Shown: in pieces, positions 39,712 to 49,305 of the stretch | Layout: each line of letters starts with the position of its first letter | Numbering within the stretch: the first letter of the stretch is position 1 | NCBI GenBank assembly: GCA_013822245.1 | Contig: PNKE01000013.1 | Location: forward strand, 22,902-86,901 | Direction: 5' to 3' | Length of the DNA: 64,000 bases | Origin: Candidatus Solibacter sp. | Lineage (GTDB): Bacteria; Acidobacteriota; Terriglobia; Bryobacterales; Bryobacteraceae | The notes under the pieces: generated by a model | The model's input: the letters and a program-made list of their open reading frames with translations, nothing else | Told to the model about the DNA's origin: nothing | Databases searched by the model: none | Program-made: the position numbers and the translations under genes

Positions 39712-40952
39712 CCGTGATACCGCTCGCGAGGTCCCGCGCTGCCTGCTGGAAGGCATGCGGCGGCTTCGATCATGCCGGCGATCTTTTCGCCGATGGCCAG
39801 GCTGGCCGTCGCGGCGGGGCTGGGTGCGTTGAGGACATGGATGGCCGTGGCGCGCTGGATGATGTCGAAGTCTTCGACCAACACGCCTTCGCGGCGCATG
39901 GCCTGTGCGCGCACGCCTGAGCCGCCTGGGAGCAGGTGTTTTTCCTGGATCTCCGGAACCAGCGTCCGCAGCGACTCGCAGAACAGACGCCTGCTGAACG
40001 CGCGCCTCAGTTCGTTCGCGCACATCTTCAGGTGACGCCCGGCGAAGCGCCACAAGCCGGGGAACATCACGGCCTCGGCGGCGTCCTCCCAATCGAAATC
40101 GGTCTTGCCGTAGCCTTCGCGTTTCAGCGCCAGCACCGCGTTCGGACCCGCCTCGATGCCGCCGCGCGCAAGCCGCGTCAGGTGGACGCCGAGGAACGGA
40201 AACCGCTTGTCGGCGACCGGGTAGATCAGATTGCGAACCAGTTTCTCGCCCTCGGGGCTGAGCTTGTAATAGTCGCCGCGGAAGGGCACGATCTGAACTT
40301 CGGGCCGCTCGCCGGCAAGCCGGGCGATGCGGTCGGCATGGAGTCCGGCGCAGGTGACAAGATACGATGCGCTGAAATCGCCCTGTGCCGTATTGGCGAT
40401 CCATCCGCCGCCGGACTGCCTCAAGCCCGTCACCCCGGCGTTGACGGCAACCCGCCCGCCGGCGGCTTCAATCAGACGCACCAGCGTTTCGCAGTAGGCC
40501 GTATAGTCGACGATGCCCTCTTCGGGAACGCGCAACCCGGCCACGCCGGCGACATGCGGCTCGATCTCGCGCATTCCTTCGGGCGTGAGGATTTCGAGAC
40601 CCGTCAAGCCGTTGGCCGTACCGCGTTCGAGCAACCCGTGGAGGCGGGGGATCTGCTCGTCCGTTGATGCGACAACGAGTTTGCCGCAGATCTCGTGGCG
40701 GACCGCATGGCGCCCGCAGAATTCGGTGATCTGGCGGATGCCGCGCACGGCGAGCCGCGCCTTCTCCGTGCCGGGACGGTAAGCGAGGCCGCAGTGCAGC
40801 ACGCCGCTGTTGTTGCCCGTCTGGTGGCGGCAGACGGCGGGCTCCTTTTCGAGCAGCGTCAGCGCCGCGCCGGGAAAGCGTTCGAGTATCCGATAGGCCG
40901 TGGCAAGCCCGACCGCGCCTCCGCCGACGACGATGAAACTCCGTTTGGTCAT
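39708..40952 (-). CDS. lhgO: L-2-hydroxyglutarate oxidase/dehydrogenase
   Basis: A 414-residue FAD enzyme of the DAO superfamily, of the length typical for LhgO. The dinucleotide motif is FIVVGGGAVGLATAYRILER. It is followed by VCRHQTGNNSGVLHCGLAYR, the FAD-linked signature of this subfamily. EEGIVDYTAYCETLVRLIEA and a substrate-domain segment GDYYKLSPEGEKLVRNLIYP also match. It oxidises L-2-hydroxyglutarate to 2-oxoglutarate and delivers electrons to the membrane quinone pool. Single gene, convergent with the isomerase-fold gene. Confidence 0.9.
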   Translation of the reverse strand: MTKRSFIVVGGGAVGLATAYRILERFPGAALTLLEKEPAVCRHQTGNNSGVLHCGLAYRPGTEKARLAVRGIRQITEFCGRHAVRHEICGKLVVASTDEQIPRLHGLLERGTANGLTGLEILTPEGMREIEPHVAGVAGLRVPEEGIVDYTAYCETLVRLIEAAGGRVAVNAGVTGLRQSGGGWIANTAQGDFSASYLVTCAGLHADRIARLAGERPEVQIVPFRGDYYKLSPEGEKLVRNLIYPVADKRFPFLGVHLTRLARGGIEAGPNAVLALKREGYGKTDFDWEDAAEAVMFPGLWRFAGRHLKMCANELRRAFSRRLFCESLRTLVPEIQEKHLLPGGSGVRAQAMRREGVLVEDFDIIQRATAIHVLNAPSPAATASLAIGEKIAGMIEAAACLPAGSAGPRERYHG

Positions 40953-40986
40953 GAGCGTGAATCCACGATCATATCGCCCCAGCGGG

Positions 40987-41643
40987 TCAGAGGATCCCGA
41001 TCACGGCGAACATGCGCTTGCCGGGCGCGCGGTCGCGCCGCCAGGAGTGGAACTCGGCGCCGCCGCAGCACGTGCAGGGGGCGCCATGGGCGATACGCGA
41101 AGGGTCGAGCCCTGATTGGACCAGCAGCCGGCGGTTGGCTTCGCTGAGATCGACCGTGGTCCGGCGGCCGAGGTCGTTTCTTTCAGGAAAGATCGCCCGG
41201 AAATGCTGTCCGGCATCGGGATCCACTTCAAAGCAGCAGGACCCGATCGACGGCCCGAACGCGGCCAGCAGATCGGCCGGGCGGCAGCCGTATCGCTTGC
41301 CGATCGCCGCCACCGAACGCGCCGCGATGCCCGCAGCCGTGCCGCGCCAGCCGGCATGGACCGCCGCGATAACTTTTCTGACGGGATCAGCGAGCAGAAT
41401 CGGGACGCAGTCGGCGGTTTTCACCGCGATGCGCGTGGCGGGGGTGTCCGTCGCCAGGGCGTCGGCGGAAAGATGGGCATGCCATTCGGAGGCGTCGACG
41501 AGTTGCGTGCCGTGCACCTGATGGAGGACGAGATAACCGTCAGCGGGCGCGGCCTCGGCGGTACCGAACGAATGGGAGAGCCAGTTTTGGCTCGACAGCA
41601 GAGGCGATTGCCAGAGACCGTCAGACGAGCGGCGCAGCGTCAC
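40987..41643 (-). CDS. pgeF: Peptidoglycan editing factor PgeF (YfiH/laccase-domain family)
   Basis: A 218-residue protein with the family hallmarks: [47 protein letters not shown] and the C-terminal [17 protein letters not shown]. Conserved Cys and His (TADC, HAGW, HQVHG) form the metal/active site. PgeF hydrolyses wrongly incorporated serine-containing peptidoglycan precursors, and related proteins have purine-nucleoside activity. The start overlaps the nuoB stop as ATGA, so it is translationally coupled to nuoB, an unusual partner. Confidence 0.9.
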   Translation of the reverse strand: MTLRRSSDGLWQSPLLSSQNWLSHSFGTAEAAPADGYLVLHQVHGTQLVDASEWHAHLSADALATDTPATRIAVKTADCVPILLADPVRKVIAAVHAGWRGTAAGIAARSVAAIGKRYGCRPADLLAAFGPSIGSCCFEVDPDAGQHFRAIFPERNDLGRRTTVDLSEANRRLLVQSGLDPSRIAHGAPCTCCGGAEFHSWRRDRAPGKRMFAVIGIL

Positions 41644-42200
41644 GCAGCCGGGTTCTTGGTCTGGGCGATCATCACCCGGCTCTTGAAGTCATCGAGCATC
41701 GTCTCGTCCAGGCGGACTTCCGTCGGGCGCTCGATGAGGCTCATCGTGTCGATCTTTTCCTGGAGCTTCAGCAGCCCGTAGAACAGGTTCTCGGGCCGGG
41801 GCGGGCAGCCGGTGACGTAAACGTCCACGGGCACGATCTTGTCGACGCCCTGCAGCGTGGCGTAGGTGTTGAACGGGCCGCCGACGCTTGAGCAGGCGCC
41901 CATGGCCATCACCCATTTGGGCTCCGGCATCTGTTCGTAGATGCGCTTCAGCACCGGGGCCATCTTCAGCGTCACGGTGCCGGCGACGATCATCAGGTCC
42001 GACTGCCGCGGACTGGGCCGGAAGACCTCGCTGCCGAAGCGCGCGATATCGAACCGCGCCGCCGAAGCGGCGATCATCTCGATCGCGCAGCAGGCCAGGC
42101 CGAACGTCAAGGGCCAGACCGAACTCTTGCGCGCCCAGTTGAAGACGTAATCCACGCTGGTGATGAGAACACTGCGATCGTTGACGTTCTCTAAAGACAT
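41640..42200 (-). CDS. nuoB: NADH-quinone oxidoreductase subunit B, outside a nuo operon
   Basis: A 186-residue protein. The start at 42200 ([20 protein letters not shown]) matches the family; an upstream extension is not coding-like. All four ligands of the N2 [4Fe-4S] cluster are present: C37 and C38 (GLACCAIEM), C103 (GACSSVGG) and C132 (GCPPRPE). It would sit at the quinone-binding junction of complex I. No other nuo gene lies within 15 kb on either side, so this copy is detached. It may be the only nuoB of a scattered complex or a paralogue. Confidence 0.92.
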   Translation of the reverse strand: MSLENVNDRSVLITSVDYVFNWARKSSVWPLTFGLACCAIEMIAASAARFDIARFGSEVFRPSPRQSDLMIVAGTVTLKMAPVLKRIYEQMPEPKWVMAMGACSSVGGPFNTYATLQGVDKIVPVDVYVTGCPPRPENLFYGLLKLQEKIDTMSLIERPTEVRLDETMLDDFKSRVMIAQTKNPAA

Positions 42201-42240
42201 AGCTGTCCTGATTGTATCAGCACTTCCGGGCCATTCCGAA

Positions 42241-43182
42241 TTACTGGACGGCGACCGGCACGCCACCCTTCAGTTTGCTCTGGCGGGCGGCTTCCATGAA
42301 CTCAAACATCTCCATGGTTTCGGATTCGGGAACGGGCGAAACGCCGGTCTGGAAGAACTTGACGATCTCCTTCAGCAGCCCGACGTAGCCGGAGTAGAAC
42401 TCCTTGCCCGATTGCGTCATCACGGTCTTTGGCGTAATGACGGCGGCGCCGAAATCCGAGTTGGGCCGGTTCACGCGGATCGTGCCCAGCCGCCCGTCGC
42501 TCCACAGGCCGGTGACGACGTCGGAATCGGGGCTCGATGTCATGGTGACCTGCTTGCAGCCTGTGCCCATCAACGTATAGAGGATTTCGACGGTGTGGAT
42601 GCCGTACCAGGTGAGTTCGAGTTCGTGACTGGGTTCGACCGGACCAGGTCCCCAGGCCATGACGCCTTTCAGCCCGGGCTGCTTCAATGCGTCGATGCCC
42701 GGGCCGTAGCGGAGCGAGGAGGACGAGAACCACTTCACGTTCATCTGCCTGCCGATACGGGCGATCTCGCGGGCGTCCTTAATCGAAGCCGCCAGAGGCT
42801 TGTCGATGAACACCGGTTTGCCGCCCTTGGCGATCTCACGGAATTGGGAGAGGTGAACGCGGCCGTCGACGCTTTCAAGCAGCACGGCGTCAACCTTGGT
42901 GAGCAGAGTGGCGATGTCGGGCACGATTTCGACGCCGTACTTGGTCCTGACTTCGTCGGCGTATTTGTCGACGCGCGTGGCCGATGATGGAAGATCGGCG
43001 CTGCCGCCTTTGTAGGCTGCGACGATGCGCGCGCCGGGGATGTGGTTTGGGTTGGAGGGGTCGTTCAACACCGCGGCGAAGGCCGGCACGTGGGAAGTGT
43101 CGGTGCCGACAACACCCAGCTTGAGCTGCGCCGCGCAGGGGAGCGCGAGCGCGAGAACGAGAAGAAACCGCGAATAGGCCAT
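42241..43182 (-). CDS. Secreted Gfo/Idh/MocA-like oxidoreductase
   Basis: About 313 residues from the ATG at 43182, with a signal peptide ([20 protein letters not shown]). The Rossmann domain starts at [20 protein letters not shown], where the usual GxGxxG is replaced by GTDTSH, so NAD(P) binding may be altered. [20 protein letters not shown] is the conserved DKP/EKP segment. The C-terminal domain contains [20 protein letters not shown], with the family His. Secreted members occur in Acidobacteria and Planctomycetes and probably act on carbohydrates in the periplasm. A TACAAT box 6 nt before the ATG suggests leaderless transcription. Confidence 0.8.
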   Translation of the reverse strand: MAYSRFLLVLALALPCAAQLKLGVVGTDTSHVPAFAAVLNDPSNPNHIPGARIVAAYKGGSADLPSSATRVDKYADEVRTKYGVEIVPDIATLLTKVDAVLLESVDGRVHLSQFREIAKGGKPVFIDKPLAASIKDAREIARIGRQMNVKWFSSSSLRYGPGIDALKQPGLKGVMAWGPGPVEPSHELELTWYGIHTVEILYTLMGTGCKQVTMTSSPDSDVVTGLWSDGRLGTIRVNRPNSDFGAAVITPKTVMTQSGKEFYSGYVGLLKEIVKFFQTGVSPVPESETMEMFEFMEAARQSKLKGGVPVAVQ

Positions 43183-43212
43183 GGCCGCATTGTACACTGA
43201 TGGTTCGCACCC
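43183..43212. promoter_or_regulatory. 30-bp divergent promoter region between Gfo/Idh/MocA gene and recG
   Basis: Only 30 bp separate the two divergent start codons. On the minus strand TACAAT (43189-43194) ends 6 nt before the ATG. On the plus strand TACACT (43193-43198) precedes the recG GTG by 14 nt. The two hexamers overlap, and neither gene has a Shine-Dalgarno. Confidence 0.45.
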
Positions 43213-45312
43213 GTGGACCTCTCGACTCCCGTCACGTATCTGAAAGGCGTAGGCCCGCAACGCGCCGTTCATCTTGAGGCCAAGGGCCTCCGGACCGCGG
43301 CCGACCTGCTGAGCTACGCGCCTTTCCGTTACGAGGACCGCTCGAACGTGAAGCCGATCTCCGAGCTTGCTCCCGGCGAAATGGCCACCGTGCTGGCCGT
43401 GGTCGGCTCGGTGCACCTGCCGCGTTTCCGCCGGCGGAACGTGGGGTTGTTCGAGGCGTTCTTCACTGACGACTCAGGCGCCCGGCTGATGGGCAAGTGG
43501 TTCAACGCGGCCTATCTGAAAAACGTGCTCGAGCCGGGCGTGCGGGTGGCGCTCTACGGCAAGGTCGAGTTCGATACCTACTCGCGCGAACTCGCCATGA
43601 TGCACCCCGAGCACGAGATCCTGCGCGCCGATGACGGCGACGGCGACGATTCTCTCCATACGGGCCGCATCGTTCCCGTCTATGAGGCGGCGGGCAAGGT
43701 GAGCACGCGGGCGATCAGAACCATTCTGCGCCGCCTGGTGGACCGCATCGACTCGATCGAGGACGCCATGCCTTCGCACATCCTCAAGCGGATGAAGCTG
43801 CCCGGCATTGCCGGCGCGCTGCGGGATCTCCACTTCCCCGCCCCCGGAACCGACCTGCGGCTGCTGAACGCCTTCCGCACCCCGGCGCAGTTCCGCATGA
43901 TCTTCGAGGAGTTCTTCTGGCTCGAAACCGGCATGGCGCTCAAACGCCGCCAGGCGCAAATCGAAATCGGCATCGCGTTTCAACTCACCGATCGCGTGAG
44001 GCAACAGATCCTCAAGATGCTGCCGTTCAAGCCCACGGCGGCGCAAAAGAAAGTGCTGAAGGAGATCGCTCTCGACATGGCGTCGGCCTCGCCGATGAGC
44101 AGGCTGCTGCAGGGCGACGTCGGCAGCGGCAAGACCATCGTGGCCGCGCAGGCGGCGGTGATCGCGGTGGAAAACGGCTATCAGGCGGCGCTGCTGGCGC
44201 CCACCGAGATCCTGGCCGCCCAGCATCATGCCAACCTGAGCCGCGTTCTGGCGCCGCTCAACTACACCATCGCCCCTCTCTACGGTTCGATGTCGAAGAA
44301 GGAAAAGGAGGTTGCCAAGCGGGCGCTGTCCAGCGGCGTGGCCAAGGTCGCCGTGGGCACCCACGCGCTGCTGGAAGAGGGTGTCGAGTTCAGGCGGCTG
44401 GGACTGGCCATCATCGACGAGCAGCACCGCTTCGGCGTCATGCAGCGCAAGGCCCTGCAGCAGAAAGGCGTGACGCCCGACGTACTGGTGATGACGGCAA
44501 CGCCGATCCCGCGCACCCTGGCGCTGACCATCTACGGCGATCTTGCCGTCTCGGTGATCGACGAACTGCCGCCGGGCCGGAAGCCCATCCAGACGTTCCA
44601 CAAGACGAAACTCGAACTGGAACTTGTCTATAGCTTCGTCCTCAAACAGGTCAAGGAAGGGCGCCAGGCGTACTTCGTCTATCCGGTGATCGAGGAGTCG
44701 GAGGCGTTGGCCGTAAAGGCCGCCCAGATCGCCTACGAAGAGCTCTCGAAACACGTCTTCCCGCAATTGAACGTCGCGCTGCTGCACGGCAGGATGAAGC
44801 CGGCGGATAAGGACGCCGTCATGGACGGTTTCAAGCGCGGCGAGGTGCAGGTGCTGGTTTCGACCACGGTGATCGAGGTCGGCGTTGACGTGCCTAACGC
44901 CACGGTGATGGTGATTGAAAACGCCGAACGCTTCGGCCTTGCGCAGATCCATCAGTTGCGCGGGCGGGTGGGGCGGGGCGCCGGGCAAAGCTACTGCGTG
45001 CTGGTGACCGACAAGCTGAGCGAAACCGGGCGCGAGCGGATCCGCACGCTGGTGGACTCCACGGACGGGTTCCACATCTCGGAGATGGACTTGCGGCTGA
45101 GGGGTCCGGGCGAGTTCCTGGGGACGAAGCAATCGGGGTTGCCGTCGTTCCGCATCGGCAACATCCTGCGCGACCAGGAGATATTGGAACTGGCGCGGAG
45201 CGAGGCGGCCGGTTTTGTCGATTCGCCACCTTCGGCGGCGGACCTGGATGAGGCCATCCGTTACATCCGCGAGAACTGGCAGCGGCGCTACGGATTGGCG
45301 CTTGTGGGCTGA
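43213..45312 (+). CDS. recG: ATP-dependent DNA helicase RecG
   Basis: A 699-residue protein with a GTG start (VDLSTPVTYLKGVGPQRA). The N-terminal wedge/OB domain (about 50-150) is followed by the SF2 helicase core: Walker A LLQGDVGSGKTIVAAQAAV, LLAPTEILAAQHH, DEQHRFGVMQR (DEQH box), MTATPIPRTLAL. The C-terminal lobe has VSTTVIEVGVDVPNATVM and QLRGRVGRGAGQSYC. It reverses stalled replication forks and processes Holliday junctions. It is followed 35 bp downstream by rsmD, a common pairing. Confidence 0.95.
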   Translation: MDLSTPVTYLKGVGPQRAVHLEAKGLRTAADLLSYAPFRYEDRSNVKPISELAPGEMATVLAVVGSVHLPRFRRRNVGLFEAFFTDDSGARLMGKWFNAAYLKNVLEPGVRVALYGKVEFDTYSRELAMMHPEHEILRADDGDGDDSLHTGRIVPVYEAAGKVSTRAIRTILRRLVDRIDSIEDAMPSHILKRMKLPGIAGALRDLHFPAPGTDLRLLNAFRTPAQFRMIFEEFFWLETGMALKRRQAQIEIGIAFQLTDRVRQQILKMLPFKPTAAQKKVLKEIALDMASASPMSRLLQGDVGSGKTIVAAQAAVIAVENGYQAALLAPTEILAAQHHANLSRVLAPLNYTIAPLYGSMSKKEKEVAKRALSSGVAKVAVGTHALLEEGVEFRRLGLAIIDEQHRFGVMQRKALQQKGVTPDVLVMTATPIPRTLALTIYGDLAVSVIDELPPGRKPIQTFHKTKLELELVYSFVLKQVKEGRQAYFVYPVIEESEALAVKAAQIAYEELSKHVFPQLNVALLHGRMKPADKDAVMDGFKRGEVQVLVSTTVIEVGVDVPNATVMVIENAERFGLAQIHQLRGRVGRGAGQSYCVLVTDKLSETGRERIRTLVDSTDGFHISEMDLRLRGPGEFLGTKQSGLPSFRIGNILRDQEILELARSEAAGFVDSPPSAADLDEAIRYIRENWQRRYGLALVG

Positions 45313-45347
45313 GAGAATGGGGAAAATGAGGGAACCAGGTAGTTCAT

Positions 45348-45884
45348 ATGCGAGTGATTGGCGGTGAGTTTCGTAGCCGGCGGCTCAAGACGCCCCCCGG
45401 CGCAACAGTGCGGCCGACGCCGGACAGGCTGCGGGAGGCGCTGTTCAACGTCCTGACTTCAAGGATCGAGGGCGCGGTCTTCCTCGACGCCTATGCGGGC
45501 TGCGGATCGGTGGGCATCGAGGCGCTGAGCCGCGGCGCGCGCCACGCCATCTTCATCGAAAAAAGCCGCGCGGCCTTGCGTTGCCTGGACGACAACATCA
45601 GGCTGCTGGAGATCGGCGGCCGGTGCGAAGTGAAGGCCGGCAGCGCCGCGCCGATGATCACCTCATTCGAGGCCGACATCGTCTTCCTCGACCCGCCCTA
45701 CCCGCGCGAGCAGGAGTACGCCCTGTGCCTGGACCGTCTTGGCGTGGCGCCCCGGCCGCTGGTGATCGCCCAGCACACGTCGAAATTCACCCACCACATG
45801 AAGGAGAGCTACGGGGTATTGAAGCGCGTCAGAATCCTGAGCCAGGGAGACAACTCGCTCAGTTTTTACGAACCGAAGCCCTGA
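45348..45884 (+). CDS. rsmD: 16S rRNA (guanine966-N2)-methyltransferase RsmD
   Basis: A 178-residue SAM-dependent methyltransferase of normal family length. It has MRVIGGEFRSRRLKTPPG at the N-terminus, the PTPDRLREALFNVL motif, the SAM loop LDAYAGCGSVGIEALSRGA and the catalytic DPPY (VFLDPPYPRE). It methylates G966 of 16S rRNA in the 30S subunit. Probably co-transcribed with recG. Confidence 0.93.
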   Translation: MRVIGGEFRSRRLKTPPGATVRPTPDRLREALFNVLTSRIEGAVFLDAYAGCGSVGIEALSRGARHAIFIEKSRAALRCLDDNIRLLEIGGRCEVKAGSAAPMITSFEADIVFLDPPYPREQEYALCLDRLGVAPRPLVIAQHTSKFTHHMKESYGVLKRVRILSQGDNSLSFYEPKP

Positions 45885-45900
45885 CGCCGTGCAAACGTGA

Positions 45901-45946
45901 ATCTCCCGCCGAAGCTGCAAGGAGCCGCGGCGGGAGATGTTGTTAT
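45901..45946. terminator. Bidirectional terminator between rsmD and the Ig-repeat gene
   Basis: A perfect 11-bp stem (atctcccgccg 45901-45911 with cggcgggagat 45928-45938) lies between the convergent stop codons, followed by gttgtt on the plus strand. T-tracts are short, but stem strength and position fit a shared terminator. Confidence 0.6.
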
Positions 45947-45952
45947 CCAACG

Positions 45953-48553
45953 CTAGAAATTCGCGCTCGCCGTGTTCGACGAGCCCACGGAGTTGCTCAG
46001 CGTGACCGACGCCGAACCCAGCCCCGACACGCCCTGCGGCACGAAAAACGGGATCACCAGCCGGAACTGGCTCCCGTAGGGCGCCGAGGCCGAGCCGCCG
46101 TAATAGCCGTTGAAAGCGCTCTCCAGCGGCAGGGTGAATTCGGACGTTGCGATCGCCGAACCCGATGCCGGCGTCAGTTTGACTGCGGCCTGGGTCATCT
46201 GCCGCGGAGTCGAGTAACCTGTCACGACAAGCTCGAAACCGCCGCTGACGCGGTTGATCTCCAGCTTGCTGATGACCGGCGCCACCGGCATGATGCGAAT
46301 CGTGTGCCGGGGCGCGGGAGCGGGCGTCACGTCGCGCCCGTCAACCAGCAACGCGACCGTCAACGTGATGTTGCCGGCCACCGTCCCGGTTTGAAGAGCG
46401 GCCAGAATCGAGCCGAAATCGGCCGTCTGCCGGCCGGCCGGGATGGTAAACGCCATCGTGCGGCTGCCGTTGGAAAACAGCACCGCCGGGTCGTCGCCGA
46501 AGCGGTCGGGGGTGAAAGCCAGCGTCGCCACCCCGTTGAGCGTCACGGGGTAGGCCTGATTGAGTCTGATGCCGAACGCCGGCTGTTGGGCCGGTGAGGC
46601 GGTTGCGCCGAGTTGGGTGATCGCCGCCGGCGGGACCGGAGGCAGAGCAAACTCGACCGTGAAAGTCCTCAATGCGGAGGACTCGGTGGCGTCGGTCACC
46701 ATGATCCCGAACGAATAGGAGCCGAAGCCGGCCGGCTCGCCGCTCAGCACGCCGGTCCCGGAATTGAGCGTCATCCCGGGCGGCAGATTCCCGATGGCGC
46801 TCCAGTTGTAAGGCGGCACTCCGTCGGCGGCGGCGAACGCCGCCGAATACTGCTGGCCGGACTGGCCGGCAGGCAGCGCACTCGCCGTTGTGATCTGGAC
46901 ATTGGAAGGCACCGTCAGTCTGTAAACCTTGTCGAGCGCCCGCCCTCCGGAGTCGGTCAGTTTAACGGCGACCTCGTAGATGCCCGGAGCCGTCGCCACT
47001 CCGCTGAACAGGCCGTTGCTGAACGCGACGCCAGGCGGCAGACTGCCGCTCAACTGGTAGGAGTACGGCGGTTTGCCTCCGGTGGCCTGCAACTGGGTGT
47101 CGTAGGGCTCGCCCGGTTTCGCCGCCGGCAGAGTGTCCGGCGCCAGGGCCAGCGGGGCCAGAATATTGAGCGTGTACAACGCCGAAGTCTGGTTCCCCGC
47201 CGAATCGTTGACCGTCGCCGAAAACTGATAGACGCCAGCCATCGATGGCGTGCCGGCGAACCGGCCGTCAGCGCCGAGACTGACGCCCTGGGGCAATGCC
47301 CCGCCGGTCGAGGAGAACGAGTACGGCGGCACTCCGCCCAGCGCCGACAGGGCGGCCGAGTAAGGCTGGCCCGTGGTCCCGTCCGGCAGCATCGATTGGG
47401 TGATCGAGAGCGAAGGGACGCCGACAACCAACTGAACCACCTTGTCGACATAGCTGCTGCCCGCCATGAGCCGGACCGTAAAGGAATACGTGCCCGAAGC
47501 CGTAGGCGTGCCGGAGACCACGCCCATGCCGCTCATGCTCAGCCCCGCCGGCAAGGCGCCTGAATAAATGGTGAACGAATAGCCGGATGCCGCCCCCGAT
47601 GGGGTAAACGATGCCGAGTACGGGCTGTTCCGCGTCGCCTGTGGAAGCGTCACCGGCGTGAAATCGAGCGCCGGCGGCTGGACGGCGATGGAAAAGCCTT
47701 TGTCGGCCGAAGCGCCGGTTGTGTCGGTGGCGCGGGTCTGGATGGGATAGGTCCCCGATGAGGCGGGAGTGCCCGAGAACACGCCGGCTGAGTTCAGGGT
47801 GACGCCCGGAGGAAGCGTTCCCTGCACCAGTTGGTAGGTATAGGGCGGTGACCCTCCCGTCGCCGCCAGGCTGGCGCTGTAGGGCTGGCCTACCGTCCCC
47901 GCGGGCAGCGAGGGGGTGGTGATCGACAAGGCCGAACCCACGATCAGCGTGTAGGCTTTCTCGGCATATGCGCCCATTTCGTCGATGACCATCACGCCAA
48001 ACGGATAGCTGCCGGCAGCCGGAGGGGTGCCAAACAGTTGCCCGGAGTGCTCAAGATTCAGCCAGGCTGGCGGCTGCTGAGGACTGAATGTGAACTCGAA
48101 GAAGTACGGGGGAGCCCCGCCCGAGGCCGTGAGCTGAATGTTGAAAGGCGCGCCCACCGGCACCGTGGGCAGACTCGCCGGCGAGACCGTGATGCTTCCG
48201 CCGCCGGTGACGACAATGGTCAGCGCCTGAAAATCCTCCTGCACGGGGGGTGCGCTCGAATCATGCGCGCGCACGGTGAAGTTGAAAGTGCCGGCCTGAG
48301 TCGGCGTACCGTAGACGATACCCGACGCCGGGCTGATGAGGATTCCGGGCGGCAGCGATCCGCTGAACAGGGAAACAAACCTCGGGGGAGTGCCGCCGGT
48401 CATCTGGATCGTTGCGTTATAGGACATGCCGACCTGGCCGCCAGGCAGCGTCGTCGTGGTGATGTTGAGCAACTGCCCGGCGGCCGGAGCCGCGAGCATC
48501 GCCAGCAGCAGTGCCGCCAGCAGTGCGCTTCTGAAATGAATCGCTTTCAACAT
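45953..48553 (-). CDS. Secreted seven-repeat He_PIG/Ig-like protein
   Basis: An 866-residue exported protein (signal ALLAALLLAMLAAPAAG). Seven tandem modules of about 83-88 residues fill positions 26-610. Each has the pattern LPxGxxGxPYxxxLxAxGGxPPY, then LPPGxxLxxxGxxxGTPxxxGxY and a closing beta strand, characteristic of putative Ig (He_PIG) domains. The last 250 residues are a different beta-rich region (TLAFTPDRFGDDPAVLFSNG, ISKLEINRVSGGFELVVTGY). There is no LPxTG, PEP-CTERM or type-9 sorting tail, so the anchoring route is unclear. It is likely a surface adhesin or extracellular structural protein. It follows the gene at 48567 by 13 bp. Confidence 0.85.
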   Translation of the reverse strand: MLKAIHFRSALLAALLLAMLAAPAAGQLLNITTTTLPGGQVGMSYNATIQMTGGTPPRFVSLFSGSLPPGILISPASGIVYGTPTQAGTFNFTVRAHDSSAPPVQEDFQALTIVVTGGGSITVSPASLPTVPVGAPFNIQLTASGGAPPYFFEFTFSPQQPPAWLNLEHSGQLFGTPPAAGSYPFGVMVIDEMGAYAEKAYTLIVGSALSITTPSLPAGTVGQPYSASLAATGGSPPYTYQLVQGTLPPGVTLNSAGVFSGTPASSGTYPIQTRATDTTGASADKGFSIAVQPPALDFTPVTLPQATRNSPYSASFTPSGAASGYSFTIYSGALPAGLSMSGMGVVSGTPTASGTYSFTVRLMAGSSYVDKVVQLVVGVPSLSITQSMLPDGTTGQPYSAALSALGGVPPYSFSSTGGALPQGVSLGADGRFAGTPSMAGVYQFSATVNDSAGNQTSALYTLNILAPLALAPDTLPAAKPGEPYDTQLQATGGKPPYSYQLSGSLPPGVAFSNGLFSGVATAPGIYEVAVKLTDSGGRALDKVYRLTVPSNVQITTASALPAGQSGQQYSAAFAAADGVPPYNWSAIGNLPPGMTLNSGTGVLSGEPAGFGSYSFGIMVTDATESSALRTFTVEFALPPVPPAAITQLGATASPAQQPAFGIRLNQAYPVTLNGVATLAFTPDRFGDDPAVLFSNGSRTMAFTIPAGRQTADFGSILAALQTGTVAGNITLTVALLVDGRDVTPAPAPRHTIRIMPVAPVISKLEINRVSGGFELVVTGYSTPRQMTQAAVKLTPASGSAIATSEFTLPLESAFNGYYGGSASAPYGSQFRLVIPFFVPQGVSGLGSASVTLSNSVGSSNTASANF

Positions 48554-48566
48554 GGCAGTACCTCCT

Positions 48567-49160
48567 CTACCGCGGCGGACCCACCGTTGGCGTACCAGGC
48601 GTGACGCCGACCGACGGCGGCACCGTCGCGCTTCCGCCCGACTGATTGATCGCCACCGCGCCGGCTGTCACGGCGGCGCCGGCCACGGCCAGGATAATCA
48701 GCAACTTGGCAACCCCGATGCCCGCCGCGGCAGCCACCGCCGCGGTGGTCATGGTGAACGATGTCGAAGCTGTCAATCCCTGATGGGAGACGTTCACCCT
48801 CACCGGCACCTGGCCCGGCTGGTTGTTGAGCCGCAACCCGCGTGCCACCGCACGGCCCGCGTTGTCGGCCGCCACAGTAAAGGAATTCGATCCATTCGCG
48901 AAGACGCCGCTCGGACCGTTGCCCGGCAGCATGAACGTGACCAGCGCGCCCGCAACCGGCCTTCTGTTCTCGTCGGTGACTTCGACGATGGGTTCGCGCG
49001 CCACCCGCTGCCTGACGTTGTTGATGGCGCCCTCACCTTCGACGATGACGATGTTGAGCGCCTTGATCGCGCCTGCCTCCTGGGCCCATGCCGGCGGCAG
49101 GGCCATGAACAGGGAAAGAGTCACGGCCAGCATTGGCCGGACCGGAGAATGAATTCTCAT
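48567..49160 (-). CDS. Secreted protein with Ig-like (Big_1-type) domain and hydrophobic Gly/Ala segment
   Basis: About 197 residues from the ATG at 49160 (signal MLAVTLSLFMALPPAWA). The first domain reads ALNIVIVEGEGAINNVRQRV, then PIVEVTDENRRPVAGALVTF, AGRAVARGLRLNNQPGQVPV and VNVSHQGLTASTSFTMT, resembling a bacterial Ig-like domain of intimin/invasin type. A hydrophobic segment (GVAKLLIILAVAGAAVTAGA) and a Pro/Thr/Gly tail follow. It may be the membrane partner or anchor of the seven-repeat protein encoded 13 bp downstream. It is divergent from the DUF4384-caspase operon. Confidence 0.7.
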   Translation of the reverse strand: MRIHSPVRPMLAVTLSLFMALPPAWAQEAGAIKALNIVIVEGEGAINNVRQRVAREPIVEVTDENRRPVAGALVTFMLPGNGPSGVFANGSNSFTVAADNAGRAVARGLRLNNQPGQVPVRVNVSHQGLTASTSFTMTTAAVAAAAGIGVAKLLIILAVAGAAVTAGAVAINQSGGSATVPPSVGVTPGTPTVGPPR

Positions 49161-49305
49161 ATGAGTGTGCCTCTTGTGCCGTTTATCAGCTGCACGCCCG
49201 TCCAGACGAAGCATTGACAGTATAGCTCCAAATCGCCGCCGGTGAGAGCGGGAATCCAGGTTACAATGAAGCCAGATTTGGTCCTGACGATAGGAGGACG
49301 AGGGG

